NCBI GenBank assembly: GCA_051294375.1
Contig: CM119266.1
Coordinates: forward strand, 18,470,087 to 18,534,086
DNA: 64,000 nt
Reading direction: 5' to 3'
Source of the DNA: Paraspadella gotoi
Taxonomy: Eukaryota > Chaetognatha
In this document: in pieces, positions 9,701 through 21,700 of the stretch
How the letters are laid out: every line of letters begins with the position of its first letter
Position numbering within the stretch: the stretch's first letter is position 1
Made by a program: the position numbers and the translations under genes
Notes under the pieces: generated by a model
Database searches by the model: none
The model's input: only the letters and a program-made list of their open reading frames with translations
What the model was told of the DNA's origin: nothing

Positions 9701-12700
9701 AGCGCCGGAACCATTGGCGCGGTCGGCTTCCACGACGCCGCCACGCGCGGTTCCGTCAACGCCACCTCAGCAGGTGGCGACTGTTTCGTGTCCTCCCGGC
9801 TCATCTCAGCCGGTCGAGTTTAACGTTCCAACTGTCAGCGATGATTTGAGGTTAGAGGAGTTTTGTTTGGATTCTATCGTTCAATAAGAATTCTTTCCCA
9901 ATTAGATAGCAAAGATAACAACAAGACCTTCTCCATGACGTTCAGTTAAAACTAAAAACTCTACATTAATCTTTCCCTCTCTTTGACTATTAAGGATGTT
10001 CGTCATCAGTCAACTCGCTCCTCGCACGATTTCTTTCAACGAAATGAAGCGTCGATTGGAACAATTCTATCAGGGATTCATCACTAAATTTATTCCTTTG
10101 AGCGAAAGTCAATGCGGCGGGGATTCATCCACCCCCGCCGCCGACGCAAAATCCATGAAGTTCTGTACGAAATGTCATCGATCATTCGACGCTGGTCAGT
10201 AAAAGTCGATGTTTCTTAACATCATGTTTAAAACGTAATAACATTTAACTATGTATTAAACTACCCGTAATAGCGCACTGGGCTAATGCTTCATCTCCGA
10301 ACCCAATGGTCACGGGTTCTAGCCCTGTTCAGAACAGTCCGTGTAAAAAGAGTGACGGGCCGGTTAAACCACCGGTAGCCAGCCTACCTCCGGATCCGAA
10401 GTTCCGGAAAGCAAGGCAACTGACGGAAAAATCTCCCACACCCCCTGGGCACACTAAGTGTGGGGGCTATCCACACTCACAGAGAGGCATGGCGACCCTC
10501 TCTTCTCTCGGTCACTTCAAAACAATATTTTTTTACCCACAGTCCACCTCTGGAATCACGTCTACGAATTCCACCTCCGCTGCAAACCCTTTGCCTGCTC
10601 CGATTGCCCCGTGGCGCGTCTCTCCGAAGAGGAGTTGACAAAGCACTGCGGAGTCAAGGATCACGAACCCGATCCTCTCTCCGAGTTCAAGATGCTCAGA
10701 ATCGTCTTTTTCGGGAGGGAGATTAAACCCGCCGTAAAGGTTAGGGTCGGGATGGTTATTGTTTATATTGCAGTAATTTTTAAAGAATATCTGCAAAATT
10801 CCTCGTTCGCAATAACAATAACATTTTTTTTTGCCGTTCGTCTGTCCAGCCGGACACAACGCCGGAAATTCCGCCGGAAGTGATCTCGATCTCCGACGCG
10901 GAGTCGGCGACATCTAGTCCCGTCAAAATCATCGAAAATCCTGTCGATGCGAATTTCCAGTCTCTTTCGCCGACGAAGGATTCGAAGCCCAAACGTAATT
11001 AGTAGTAGATGGTGGATTTGAGATGTGAGAGAGGTTGACAGATACACAGAGAGAGAGGAACAGAGAGATAGAGGGACAGAGATAGTGACAGAGAGAGAGA
11101 GAAAGTCAGAAAGTGAGATAGAGGGACTGAGCGAGAAAGATAGAGAAACTAAGAGAGGATGTGGGAGTTAGGAATATGAGAGAAAGTGTGAAAAAGCGTG
11201 TCTGAGAAGATGGTAGGGAAGTGGGTAATAATGTGAAGGGGGGAAGTACATGTTGCTTAACAATATCAAATTGATCTTTGTGTTATGCCTCGCTAATCTC
11301 CTGTTAATTTTTTTTCCCAAGGTCCCCGAATAAGCCTCTTCAATCCTTCCAAGACCAACGTGAATTCCCCCGCCCTTGACTCCGCCGCCTCTCATTCCTC
11401 TGCCGCCGACGCCGCTTCCTCCAAGGGGGCAAAGAAGAAGGCGCGAAAGACGATGGCGAGTCGCCCGCCTTCGAGGACGGAATCCAACGACACCGCGGAT
11501 GTTGTGACATCGGTGGAATCGACGGCGCCGCCAATTGACGAATCATTCACGACTCCGGGCAAAACCCGGAAGAGGGCGGCGATGGGTGGCGTCTCGGGTG
11601 AGGAATCCAACGTTGCTTGCTCCAACGAATTGTGAGCTGGTGGTCATCGATCAATGGAAATCTTGATTTTGTTCAGTGATGCCGAAGAAAAAGAAGGTAG
11701 AACTAATTTCGGCCGACGCCTCGGACAACGAAGATTTCGTGGAGGACGGGAAGACGACGACGACGAACACGGATAAGGCGAAGAAGACGGCGAGGAAGAT
11801 GGCGCGAGGAAAGGCAAAAGAGGAAGAGGGAGTGGAAGAGGTGAGGACTGAGTTTTACTTAGTGTTTGGATTTATCGTCCCTTGTAATCTTCTTATCTCC
11901 GCGAAGATCAATTTGACAAATCGTTCCGAGGATCCCACCGTCAGCGTCGAACTCGCCGACTTCATGTCCACACAGACATTCGACGCCGACGCCTCCGTCA
12001 AGGAGTTGAAGCGGACGGTCAAGGTGAGTTATTTTTAAGTCCCTCAATCCTCACTTGTTTCTTATTATAAGGGTTTTTATTTGAATGCAACAAGGTTTAT
12101 TCAGTACAGAAAACAAATAAAACATACATACTTAAGTCTGCAAAATGCTTTTAAAAGAAGGGGGAGAGAGAGAAAATAATAATGATAATAAAGTAGTAAC
12201 AGTAAGCAATATTTAAAATTGTTTTCATGTCGTAAAAAAGGAAATCAAGCCCTTAAGAATGGAATTTTTTAAGGAATAAATCATAGAAATAAAATTCTTT
12301 CTACGATTGTTAAACATAGTTAACATTAGTTATTCCTTATTCCTTTTCTCTCCATTCTTCTACTCAGAATTACTACTTGTCTAAGTTCGTCCAACAAGAG
12401 GCCCGAGGATCTGAAGACTCTTGCCATTGCATGCTCTGCGATTCTATCTTCAAACGCACCCTTTTGCTGCACCATATCTACAGATACCATCTCAAAGTCA
12501 AACCTTTTTACTGCATGGGTGAGTTTTCTGGAAAGTGGGAAATGAAGTATACATTTATTTCCGACATTTTTAATCGCTTCGCCTTCTATCCCCATTTCCT
12601 TTCCCAGACTGTCCCAAACGGGTTACGTGGTCGGCCAACCTCGAACTCCACTGCGCCGAGAACGGCCACGCCCCCGACGCCGATTCCGAGACACGATTTC

Positions 12701-15700
12701 TCCGCACCTTCTTCGCTCGCTTCGGCGGCGCCGTCGGCGCTGCCGAGGACGCCGCTTGCGAAACGGCGCCACCTATTAGAAGAGTCGGTAAGAGAAAGGG
12801 CGGAGCGAAGGAGAAGGCGTTCAAGTTGGAGTCGGTGGCTGAGAGGCTGAGACCAAAGGTGGAAGCGGATCTCTACGATCACATCGTCGCTCAGAAGGTA
12901 AGGACCCTTTCCATCCCGTCGTTCTCACTTTTTCTTTCCACCTTATCCTATCTCATTTCTTCATTCACACTCGTCTCCCGTTTCAATCTCCACCTCTATC
13001 TCTCCATCTCTCCCCCCCCCCAAGCTTCCCCGCTCTTCCGGCCTCAACGAATTCCGTTTTGCTCTCGACGTCTTCTTCTTCGGCGCATGCGTCCGCGACG
13101 CCTCCACGCTTACTTTTGCCGTCGAGTGCGCGCGATGCGGACGGAAGTGCACTCAGGACGAATACTGGGCGCATGTGTACGAACAACATCTACGTGTGCG
13201 ACCCTTTGCATGCAGCGGGTGAGAGAGAGAGAGAGACTAAGCGTATTTATTTATTTTTAAAAAATTACATGTAAACTGGAAATTGGATATTGGATACTAA
13301 CCAGTAACCATTGTTTTTTTTTCCTTTCGTCTCAGTTGCGACTTCAGTTCCGCCTCCTACAAAGAAGTCAACGTCCATTGCTTCGAAATCGGAACCCGCG
13401 CCGGCACTGGCGTCGATACCGTCGATACCGGGGCCACGATTTTATCCTCGCCGACGTCCCACTGTCTCGTCAGCGAGGAGCTCACCTTCCTCTCTACGCT
13501 TTTCAATAAAACCGCTTGCGCTGCCTTCGCCGAGTCGTCCGCCGAAGACGCAACGGGTTTGAAGGTAGGATAATCGGGAAGTGGCTCTGATTAAAGGTCA
13601 GTTCTTAAGTGGAACCTTTGTCGGGAGGAAAATTCAGTGGATTTCTCAACGGATTCATTTCTTATCTGAAATTTATTCATTTGAATAATGATTTGTTCAC
13701 AAATAAAACATTTTATTCTTTGCTTAATTATTCATTGATGATTCGTTAGCTATTATTCATTGCTTACTCAAATAATTCCCCTAACAATATAGCGGGGGAA
13801 TTTTAAATATATCTATATATTTTATGGTTCTCTGCTTCTGAACTAATATTCTTAAAACATTTTAAACATATCTCGCAGAATCCGAAGGCAGCGACGCTGA
13901 AACTCGCCGACCAAGCTAAGCTGAGAGCTCGTCAAAAAATCAAGCATTCCATGAAGCAAAATCATGTTATAGGTAAGCAGATTCTTGGTAAGTTTTTATC
14001 TAATAGTATTTTCTTTTCATTCGCCCTTTTTGCTTCGACAACAGACTCATTGACGGATCGCGAGGTGGCCAGCATGATGTCGCCCCAAGCGATGCGTAAC
14101 TACATCTACGAGAAAAACCTCAACAAAGACAAAAGACTCGCGCCGATTTTCTGCGATCACGGATGCGACTATAAGACGAAAGACGTCGCAGTTTATCAAC
14201 AGCACGTGAGGTAAGGGAAAAAAAGCATTTCATCTCGTATTCCTCTTCTTCTCCATCAATCTCTTCGTTATCATTAGGCGCCACAACAGCAGCGAAGGTC
14301 GTTATCACTGCGACATCTGCTCTTACAACGTCAACGACAAGATCCAATTGTCTGCGCATCAAAAGTTTCACCATAAGAAGAGAGAGGAGGCGTTGGCTGG
14401 GGACAGGATCGAGGACGTCCTGGCTTTGGGGGCGGACGAGCGAGGAGTGTAAGAGAGAATCGGAATCTGTATGGGGGGGTCATTTTTTGTTAACTGAAGT
14501 TATTAAATCTTATAATCATTCCATACTTTCATTCCTTCAGCTTCGGGTGTCCCCATTGCGACTTTTCTGTGCGTCACAAACGGGGTGCATTCGTGACGCA
14601 TTTGACGCGCCACTCGATGACGCGCGACGCGGGTCAATTTTACTGCACGCTCTGCTGCTTCAGCGGCGACGGCGTCGACGACGTGGCCGATCACATCCGG
14701 GACCATCATACTGGGGGAGGAGGAAGAGGAGGAGGAGAGGAAGTGCAAGAAGTGACAGGGATCTCTAGATCCGGAACTATGAGAAAGTAAATATTATTTT
14801 AAGTAAATAATATTATCGGTAAACTTTAATCCAACTTAATTTTTTTTCTCTTAAAGAATCTCGAAACGACAAATACAAAAGATCAAAGATACCACTCCTG
14901 TGACAGAGGAACTTCGACCCGAGGATCCTGATTACAAACAGAAACTCTTGGCAAAGTATTTGGTGACGGCTGCAGTCGCGTCGGCGGCGGCCCCTCTGTC
15001 TCTGACGACGCTCGGACTTTTAACGGACGATGAAGCAGTGGCCGCTGGAAATAAGAAGAAAAAGACTCCGCCGCCGACTGAGGTGAGGAATCTAAATCGG
15101 GGGGAAGACATAGAGATACATCGTGACCATTTGAAACCCGCCACTATAAAATATTCACCATACAAAAACATTTTTAAAAAAGAGAAGACATTCTTTATTT
15201 ATGTATAAATTTCTTGATAATTGATTCTCATATCGGTCCGCCTCGCCACGAAATGCCCTTTTGTTCGCGCTAGTCGATAGATCGCGCGTTTATCAGAGTA
15301 AGAAAAACGAACAAAATAACATCGAAAGATGAAAAAAAGAAAATCCAGGGGAAGCCGTCACGTGACCGGCCTCGACCAATGGGAGCCCGGCAAATCCCAA
15401 GCCGGCTCCCTCCCTCATCCGGGAATACGAAGCCTCAATTCTTTTTTCGCGCTCATCTAGTTCGGTTGTTTCCTTACTGATTTCGCGTTTTTTCTTGACT
15501 TTTTCACGATTTTCTCGTATATCTACGTTCGAAACCCGCTCATTAGAAGTCATCAAGTAGAGACGAACGTTCGGACAAGAAGTCCGACAGCCGAAAACGT
15601 TCGGACATGTCTCTAAACGTAGAGAGGGACTGGAGATCCCTCGGGGGCTCGAGAGGTCCAAGAGAGACCGAGCGGTCTCGCCCCCGCCGCCACCTGCCCC

Positions 15701-18700
15701 ACCGACACCGCCTTCTCCCCCCTTTTACCGTGGTTTTCGGCAGCCCGATTCCGTCGGTTTTGGGACTCGGCCCGTACCAACCGACAATTTCCGTTGCCCG
15801 GCCGAGCGGTGGGGCTTTGTCCGAGGCGCCCTCTCTCGCTGCTCTCGGACCAAGTGGCGGCCGGTCTGGTCATCCCCCACTGCCGGATGACGTGACCAGA
15901 GGACTGGAGTCTGTCCTTACGACGATGGTTTCGTCACTGAACAGCTTTAGGAAGGATTCGACGAATTTCGCCGCGAGTCTCAGCGGCGTTTCGACGCTTT
16001 GGGGCGGTGAGTTTTTCCCGCCAGATGGCGTAGTGGGGGTTTTAGCTCGTTTTTCAAACGCCTCGCCTCCCTCTTTTGTTTCTCCTTTATTTCTTTCTTT
16101 TTTCGAATTATTCGATTTTTGGAATTTTTAGAATTTTTATTTCGTCTGATTCGATCGAAATATTTTTGTTGAAATAACCGCTTTCCTCCGCCTCTTGGCA
16201 TGGGGCATTTCGTGGCGAGGCGGACCGATATGAGAATTTTTAATTCCTTTATGGAATATTAATTCTATATCGGTCCGCCTCGCCACGATCCCACCGTCCG
16301 CCCCTTTTTTGTCTCCTACCATGTTTTTTCGTGGCTTTGGCGTGGCTTAGGGAAAGGGGGTTGGGGAGAAGGGAGGGGGGGGGTTCGGGAGTTTTTTCTG
16401 TTTAATTCTCGCGCTAATTTGCTTACCGCTTACGTTTTTTTACATGTGACGATTCCATATCGGTCCGGTTTTGCTCTCCACTACGCTTCGCCTCGTTTGA
16501 CGAGTCTCGAATTCCTTCCATGCTGTTCCGACTCCAGTAGGCGGCCCCTCTCAGATCGGGCGCCCGCCTCGGACCGTCACACGGTCTCGCCTCTACCCAA
16601 GCGTCATCGATCCCACACAGTGCCGGATCCGGACGCCAAGTACTCCTCCGATTCGGCGGAGGAGGGAGAAGTTTCGTCTTCAAATGACGACGTCGGCGGT
16701 TTTCGACGGCTTCCTGCCCACGAGCAGGTCAGCGCCGGTTCCAGGTTCGTTACATGTGGCGTTTTCTTCGCTGCGTTGGGGAAGGGGGTCTTCCTCACGG
16801 CCAACTGGAACTCGCTGGGACGCCCAGCGATCGGCAGTATACGCCACTGGATCGACGTCGCTTCTCCTCCGGAGTTCACCGCTCCGACGCCGGACACGTG
16901 CCTCTCCGCTCAATTCGAGTCGGCGTTTTCCAAAGGGGAATAACGCGACTACTCTCCGCTCCTTTCACGTGCGATGCAGGAGAACGGCGCTACCGCGCAT
17001 GCCATCCTTACAGTTGTCGATGAGCTGCGCGGAATCAAGGAGGCTTTCCGTTCCGGCTCGTCCAGAAATGAGGTCAGCGCTGGCGTCGACGCCCTTGCCG
17101 CCCTGCTTCGCGACGCGGCTCTTATTCAAGCGGCGTCCCTCAACCTTTCAGTCGGCGAGTTCCGCCGCCAAGTTCTCGCTGTGGCGCGCCCACCGCATCT
17201 TCCTTTCTTGGTATTCAGGAAGCGCAGGTGGAATCGGCGCTCAATTCGACGCTTCTACGAAACGTCGCTCGCGCCAAACCCGCTGCCGACAAGCGCCCTC
17301 ATTTCCGCTCGAAGTCTTCCTTCAAGCGCAAGTGGACCAAGAAGTTCCCCGCAAGAAGTCGGGAGACGGGAAGGGCCGGGATTCGCATCCCGGCGAATGA
17401 CTCGAAACGCCTCCCTCGCGGTCGCCGCCTTGTCCGACCGCCCAGGTTTTAGGCCTGGATCCGCCCATGGACTCGAGTCTCGACACGGACCTTTCCACGC
17501 CGGCGCTTCTTCCGGAAGTCCCCGTCGGAGGTCGGCTTCGTCTCCTTCAACCCCTTTGGACGACGCTCGTTGGCGAGACGTCGCCCATTCTAGATAACTT
17601 CTCGGGATTTCGCCTCGAGGGGGCGAAGCAGTTCCAGCACGCTTCCATCTTCCCTCGGACGCGACACCGAGACGCCTTGGTCGACGCGGAGATTGCGGCG
17701 GCTTTGGGGGAGGACGCCATAGAGGTAGTCCCGGTTTCTCCGGGTTTCTTTTCCATGCTTTTCCTCTTTACGAAAGAAAGATGGAGGCTGGCGCCCGATT
17801 TTGAACTTAAAAGAGCTCAGCTCTCGTTCCTTTCGCCGCCTTATTTCTGGAGGGAAGGAGCCCCGGACTTACGAAGGATGTTTCGACGAGGAGATTGGGG
17901 TGCCTCGGTAGACCTCCGAGATGCTTCTCCTTCTCCCGATCCACGAGGATCATCCGAAATTTTGCCGCTTTGGAAGGGCCGCCTCTACCAGTACAGAGTC
18001 CTTCTTTTCGGCCTCTCGACGGGCCCTTGGCTTTTCACCAGGACGACGAGGCCCCTTAGTGCGTTGGCTCCGCCCACTGGGGATTCGATGTCTTTTTTTC
18101 AAGTAGACGGCATCTTGATCCTGGTTTCCTCGGCGGACGTTTGTCGACGAGCCACTCGGAAGGCGGTGTGGCTACTCAAGAAGGCGGGGTTCGTCATCCA
18201 CCTTCAGAGGTCGAGCCTGTCTCCCTCTCAGAGCTTCGATTTCCTCGATTTCGTTTGGGACAGCCTCTCCCACTCCATCGCGCTCCCGGAGACGAAAATT
18301 ACGACTCTTCGCTCTCGCGGAGAATCTTTGCCAACGACCGCTCCACGTGCTCGTCAGTGCCTTCAGCTCTAGGCCATTCGACGGCGGCGTCCTTGGCAGT
18401 ACCGCTGCTACGCTGCAGGTTTTCGAGGATTCAACGAGACGTCTTTCGTGTCTACAAGTCGAAGAAGGATCTCGACCGCGTTGTTCCTCTCCACTCGCCG
18501 GCGATGGAGGAGCTGCGGTGGATCGCAGCCCTCTCTCCAGACCAGTGCTTCGCTCCGCTCGATGACCTCCTCCCGGAGGTCTGCACGCTGGAGGTGACGA
18601 CGGATGCTTCGTCGCAGGGATGGGGGTTTCTCCATCAGGGCCAACTGTCGATGGGAACCTGGTCGTCTGCGGATGCCCCTCTCCTTTTTCTTTGTGAAGG

Positions 18701-21700
18701 AGTTCACAGTTTTGAGATCCTCCAACGATTCGGAGCTTCCTTCCACGGCGCGTCCATCCTTGGAGACGGACAGCTTCGTCTCTCTCTCCTGCCTTCGTCG
18801 GGGCTGCAGCAAGAGTCCGTCTCTCTTCGGAGGAGATTCTCATCACGGCCGCGGCGTCGAGGGGCCGCAAGGTGGCGGACTGGAAACTCCTTACGAGAGT
18901 TTTCCGCCAGATGGTCGACATATTCGGTCTCCCCAGCATCGTTTTTTCGCGACTCCCGGTCGGCTCAAGTTCCACGTTTTTCGCCTGGGAGGCGACGCTG
19001 GAGGCGGAGGGGATAGACGCCTTGGCGCAACGCTGGGTCTTCGACCTGGCCTATCTCTTTCTCCCCTCCTCTGCTGATGATGGTGATCCGCAAGCTGGAG
19101 AGGGCGAGGGGCTCCCTTCTCCTGATCACCCCGTTTTGGCCGACTCAGAAGTGGTTCCAGAGCCTCCTTTTCCTTCGGTTTCTGGACGCGAGGCGCCTTC
19201 CGGCGCCGGAAAACCTCGTCGTCGACCTCGTGTCCGGACTTCCGCCTCCGCAAGCGGATCGCTTCAGGCTCGTCATCTGGAGGTTTTTTAGGCGGTGCCA
19301 CAACCTCTCCGACATCGACGACTCCACCTTCTCCGTCATCGTCGACAGCTGGAGAGGCTCTACCGAGAGTGCTACGCCAGAGCTTGGAGCTCCTTCTGCG
19401 ACCTCCTTCAGGATAGGGAGGTTCGAGGATCTCAAGCCTCTCTAGAGGATGTTCTTACGATACCTCGGTTTTCTGTGCGAGAAGGGCCTCTCGTACAGCA
19501 CGATCAACCTTCACAGGTCGGCCATATCAGCTGCTCTCCCCCCCCTGGCGGGAGCGCCGGTTGGAGAGCATCTTTTGGTCCGGCGCCTTCTCAAGGGATT
19601 TTTGAGAGACGCCCTCCCTCACGTCGGATTTTCCCCACGTGGAATGCGGTCTCGGTTTCACGCATTCTCGACTCGGCGCCACTTCCGATAGCGCCGAGGG
19701 ATCTTCTACGACGCTCGCTCCTTCTCGTCGCTTTAGCGTCAGCTCGTCGCCCTCCAGAGATCGTCTCTCTTCGTTGCGACGCGGGCTATCTTTCCTTAGC
19801 GGCAGTTCACGTTCGTCTGGTTCCATCGACGCTCTCGAAGACGGACAGGGTCGGACACTTGGGTCCGGCTTTCGTCTGGTTTCGCTGCCACTTTCGGACC
19901 GCTGCCCGGTTCAGGCGCTGCGCCTTTGGCTCTCTCCGTTCGGATTTGGCGCCGCCACACGATTTTCTTTTCTGCGCTCCCGCGCCGCCTTTCGTCAACT
20001 CTCGACGCAGCGTTTCGCCTCCCTTCTCAAGGAGCCTTTCTTGGAGGCGGACGTTTCCGCGTCCCCGGGGTCGACGCGCGCTATGGCGGTCTCGGACGCC
20101 TTTGCCCGCGGAGTGGAGCTCGGCGTCTTCCTTCGCGTCATCCTTCGCGTCATCCTTCGCGCGGGAGATTGGTCTGGCGCGCAGACCTTCTTCGTTTCTA
20201 CTGCAGGGACGTCGCGTGGAGCGCCCTCCGGGTTTTTCTAGGGACGATTGAGCTTCGTATTCCCGGATGAGGGAGGAGCCGGCTTGGGATTTGCCGGGCT
20301 CCCATTGGTCGAGGCCGTCACGTGACGGCTTCCCCCTGGATTTTCTTTTTTCATCTTTCGATGTTATTTTGTTCGTTTTTCTTACTCTGATAAACGCGCG
20401 ATCTATCGACTAGCGCGAACAAAAGGGCATTTCGTGGCGAGGCGGACCGATATAGAATTAATATTCCATAAAGGAATTAAAAATTTTGTTTTGAGTTCAT
20501 AATGAGCAAAAAAAGATGAGCAGTCAAAGTAAACCGAAAGAAATGATATCTATACCTAAAAATTAGTATGTTGTGGCGATTCCTAAATTCGTTTCCCGCA
20601 TAGCTTTGTGAAACTCAGCTGGTCTCATTTGCTTGGACAGCTAAGTTCTTGTTCACTAACCGTGAGTTACGGGTTCAATCCCCTCACGGTTATGCTGGTT
20701 AATGTATAATGGTGTCGGCATAAACACGCCAGTGACATGGAGTGGTCACTGCAGGTCCAAAGCCTTGAGCGCCAGCTGTCGGGAGATGCCTTATACCCTA
20801 GGCATCAAACATGTCCCCCCGTTGCCATAATGTTTTGTTTTTAAGTTTTTTTTTTCAAAATGTTAAAATCGTTTTCATTTGGTAAATTTTTTCAAATGTT
20901 CACCATGTATTAGATAGGTAAAGAAGCATTAATGTAACGTCCCAAACCCACCCCTTTCCTAAAAAGGTACCAACACCGATGGTAGCGCTTAAAAAGGCGC
21001 CGTGGCGGGAAGCTTTTGCCGAAGTCACCGACGCCGAATTGCAGCTAAAAGTTACCGCGATCCTGAATCAAATGGCCGACGTCGCTCCGGACGGCCCCGG
21101 CGCCAGAAGCGTTTCTCGAAGAAAGAGAAATTCCAGCAAGAACGCCGCTTTATTGAGCGGTTCGACGTCGCCTAAGATCGCGACTCCGATCGCAGCGGCA
21201 CCTTCGAAGGACGGCGTCGTCGACGAGAGCCCAAAGCCTTTCGTCTGCGGTTTTTGTCCTTTCGACGTCGCGACTCCGGAAGAGATGGAACGACACCTTC
21301 TATTCCATGCCTCCATAAAGTCGATGCTGGAAGAGCTCGTCAGGGTGGGCTCGGATGAACTATGTTTGTCCGACAAAGACGCTGGATCTTTGGGCGACGT
21401 GAAAGCATTGCCCGAATCCTCTTTATTTATTACAAATATCGCAAAGACAAAGGCTGTGACCGACAAAACGTTAACCGACACCGCTTTGCCTTCAACCGAC
21501 GAAAAGGTTCCGAGCCACGAAGTAGTTCTATCGGAGGCTTCTGTTTCGATTCATTTACATAAGAAAGTGGATTCAAACCTTTCCTCCGACGGAGATAATC
21601 GGACGCACCCCCCGGAGGCGAAACCGATTGCCCACGCCTGCGAAGAAACTTGGGCCCAATCTGCGAACCATTTGAGCGTACCTTCTCCAGTATTGACGAA

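Larger units (their letters stand above)
15224..20485 (+). mobile_element. DIRS-type tyrosine-recombinase retrotransposon, degenerate copy
   Basis: Inverted terminal repeats (15224-15439 and 20247-20485) are complements of each other. The right one carries an outer extension of about 25-30 bp, as described for DIRS-1. An internal complementary region at 16203-16288 equals the complement of the left end joined to that of the right end. Inside are gag, reverse transcriptase, RNase H, the DIRS connector segment and a tyrosine recombinase, all plus strand. An ATT is shared by both ends and there is no longer target duplication, as expected for recombinase-mediated insertion. Frameshifts break every ORF. 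It sits in sense orientation in the zinc-finger gene's intron 15083-20966. Confidence 0.9.

Noticed and set aside
18172-18975. Minus-strand 267-codon ORF in the DIRS element
   Set aside because: Opposite to RT/RNase H motifs that are clearly homologous on the plus strand.
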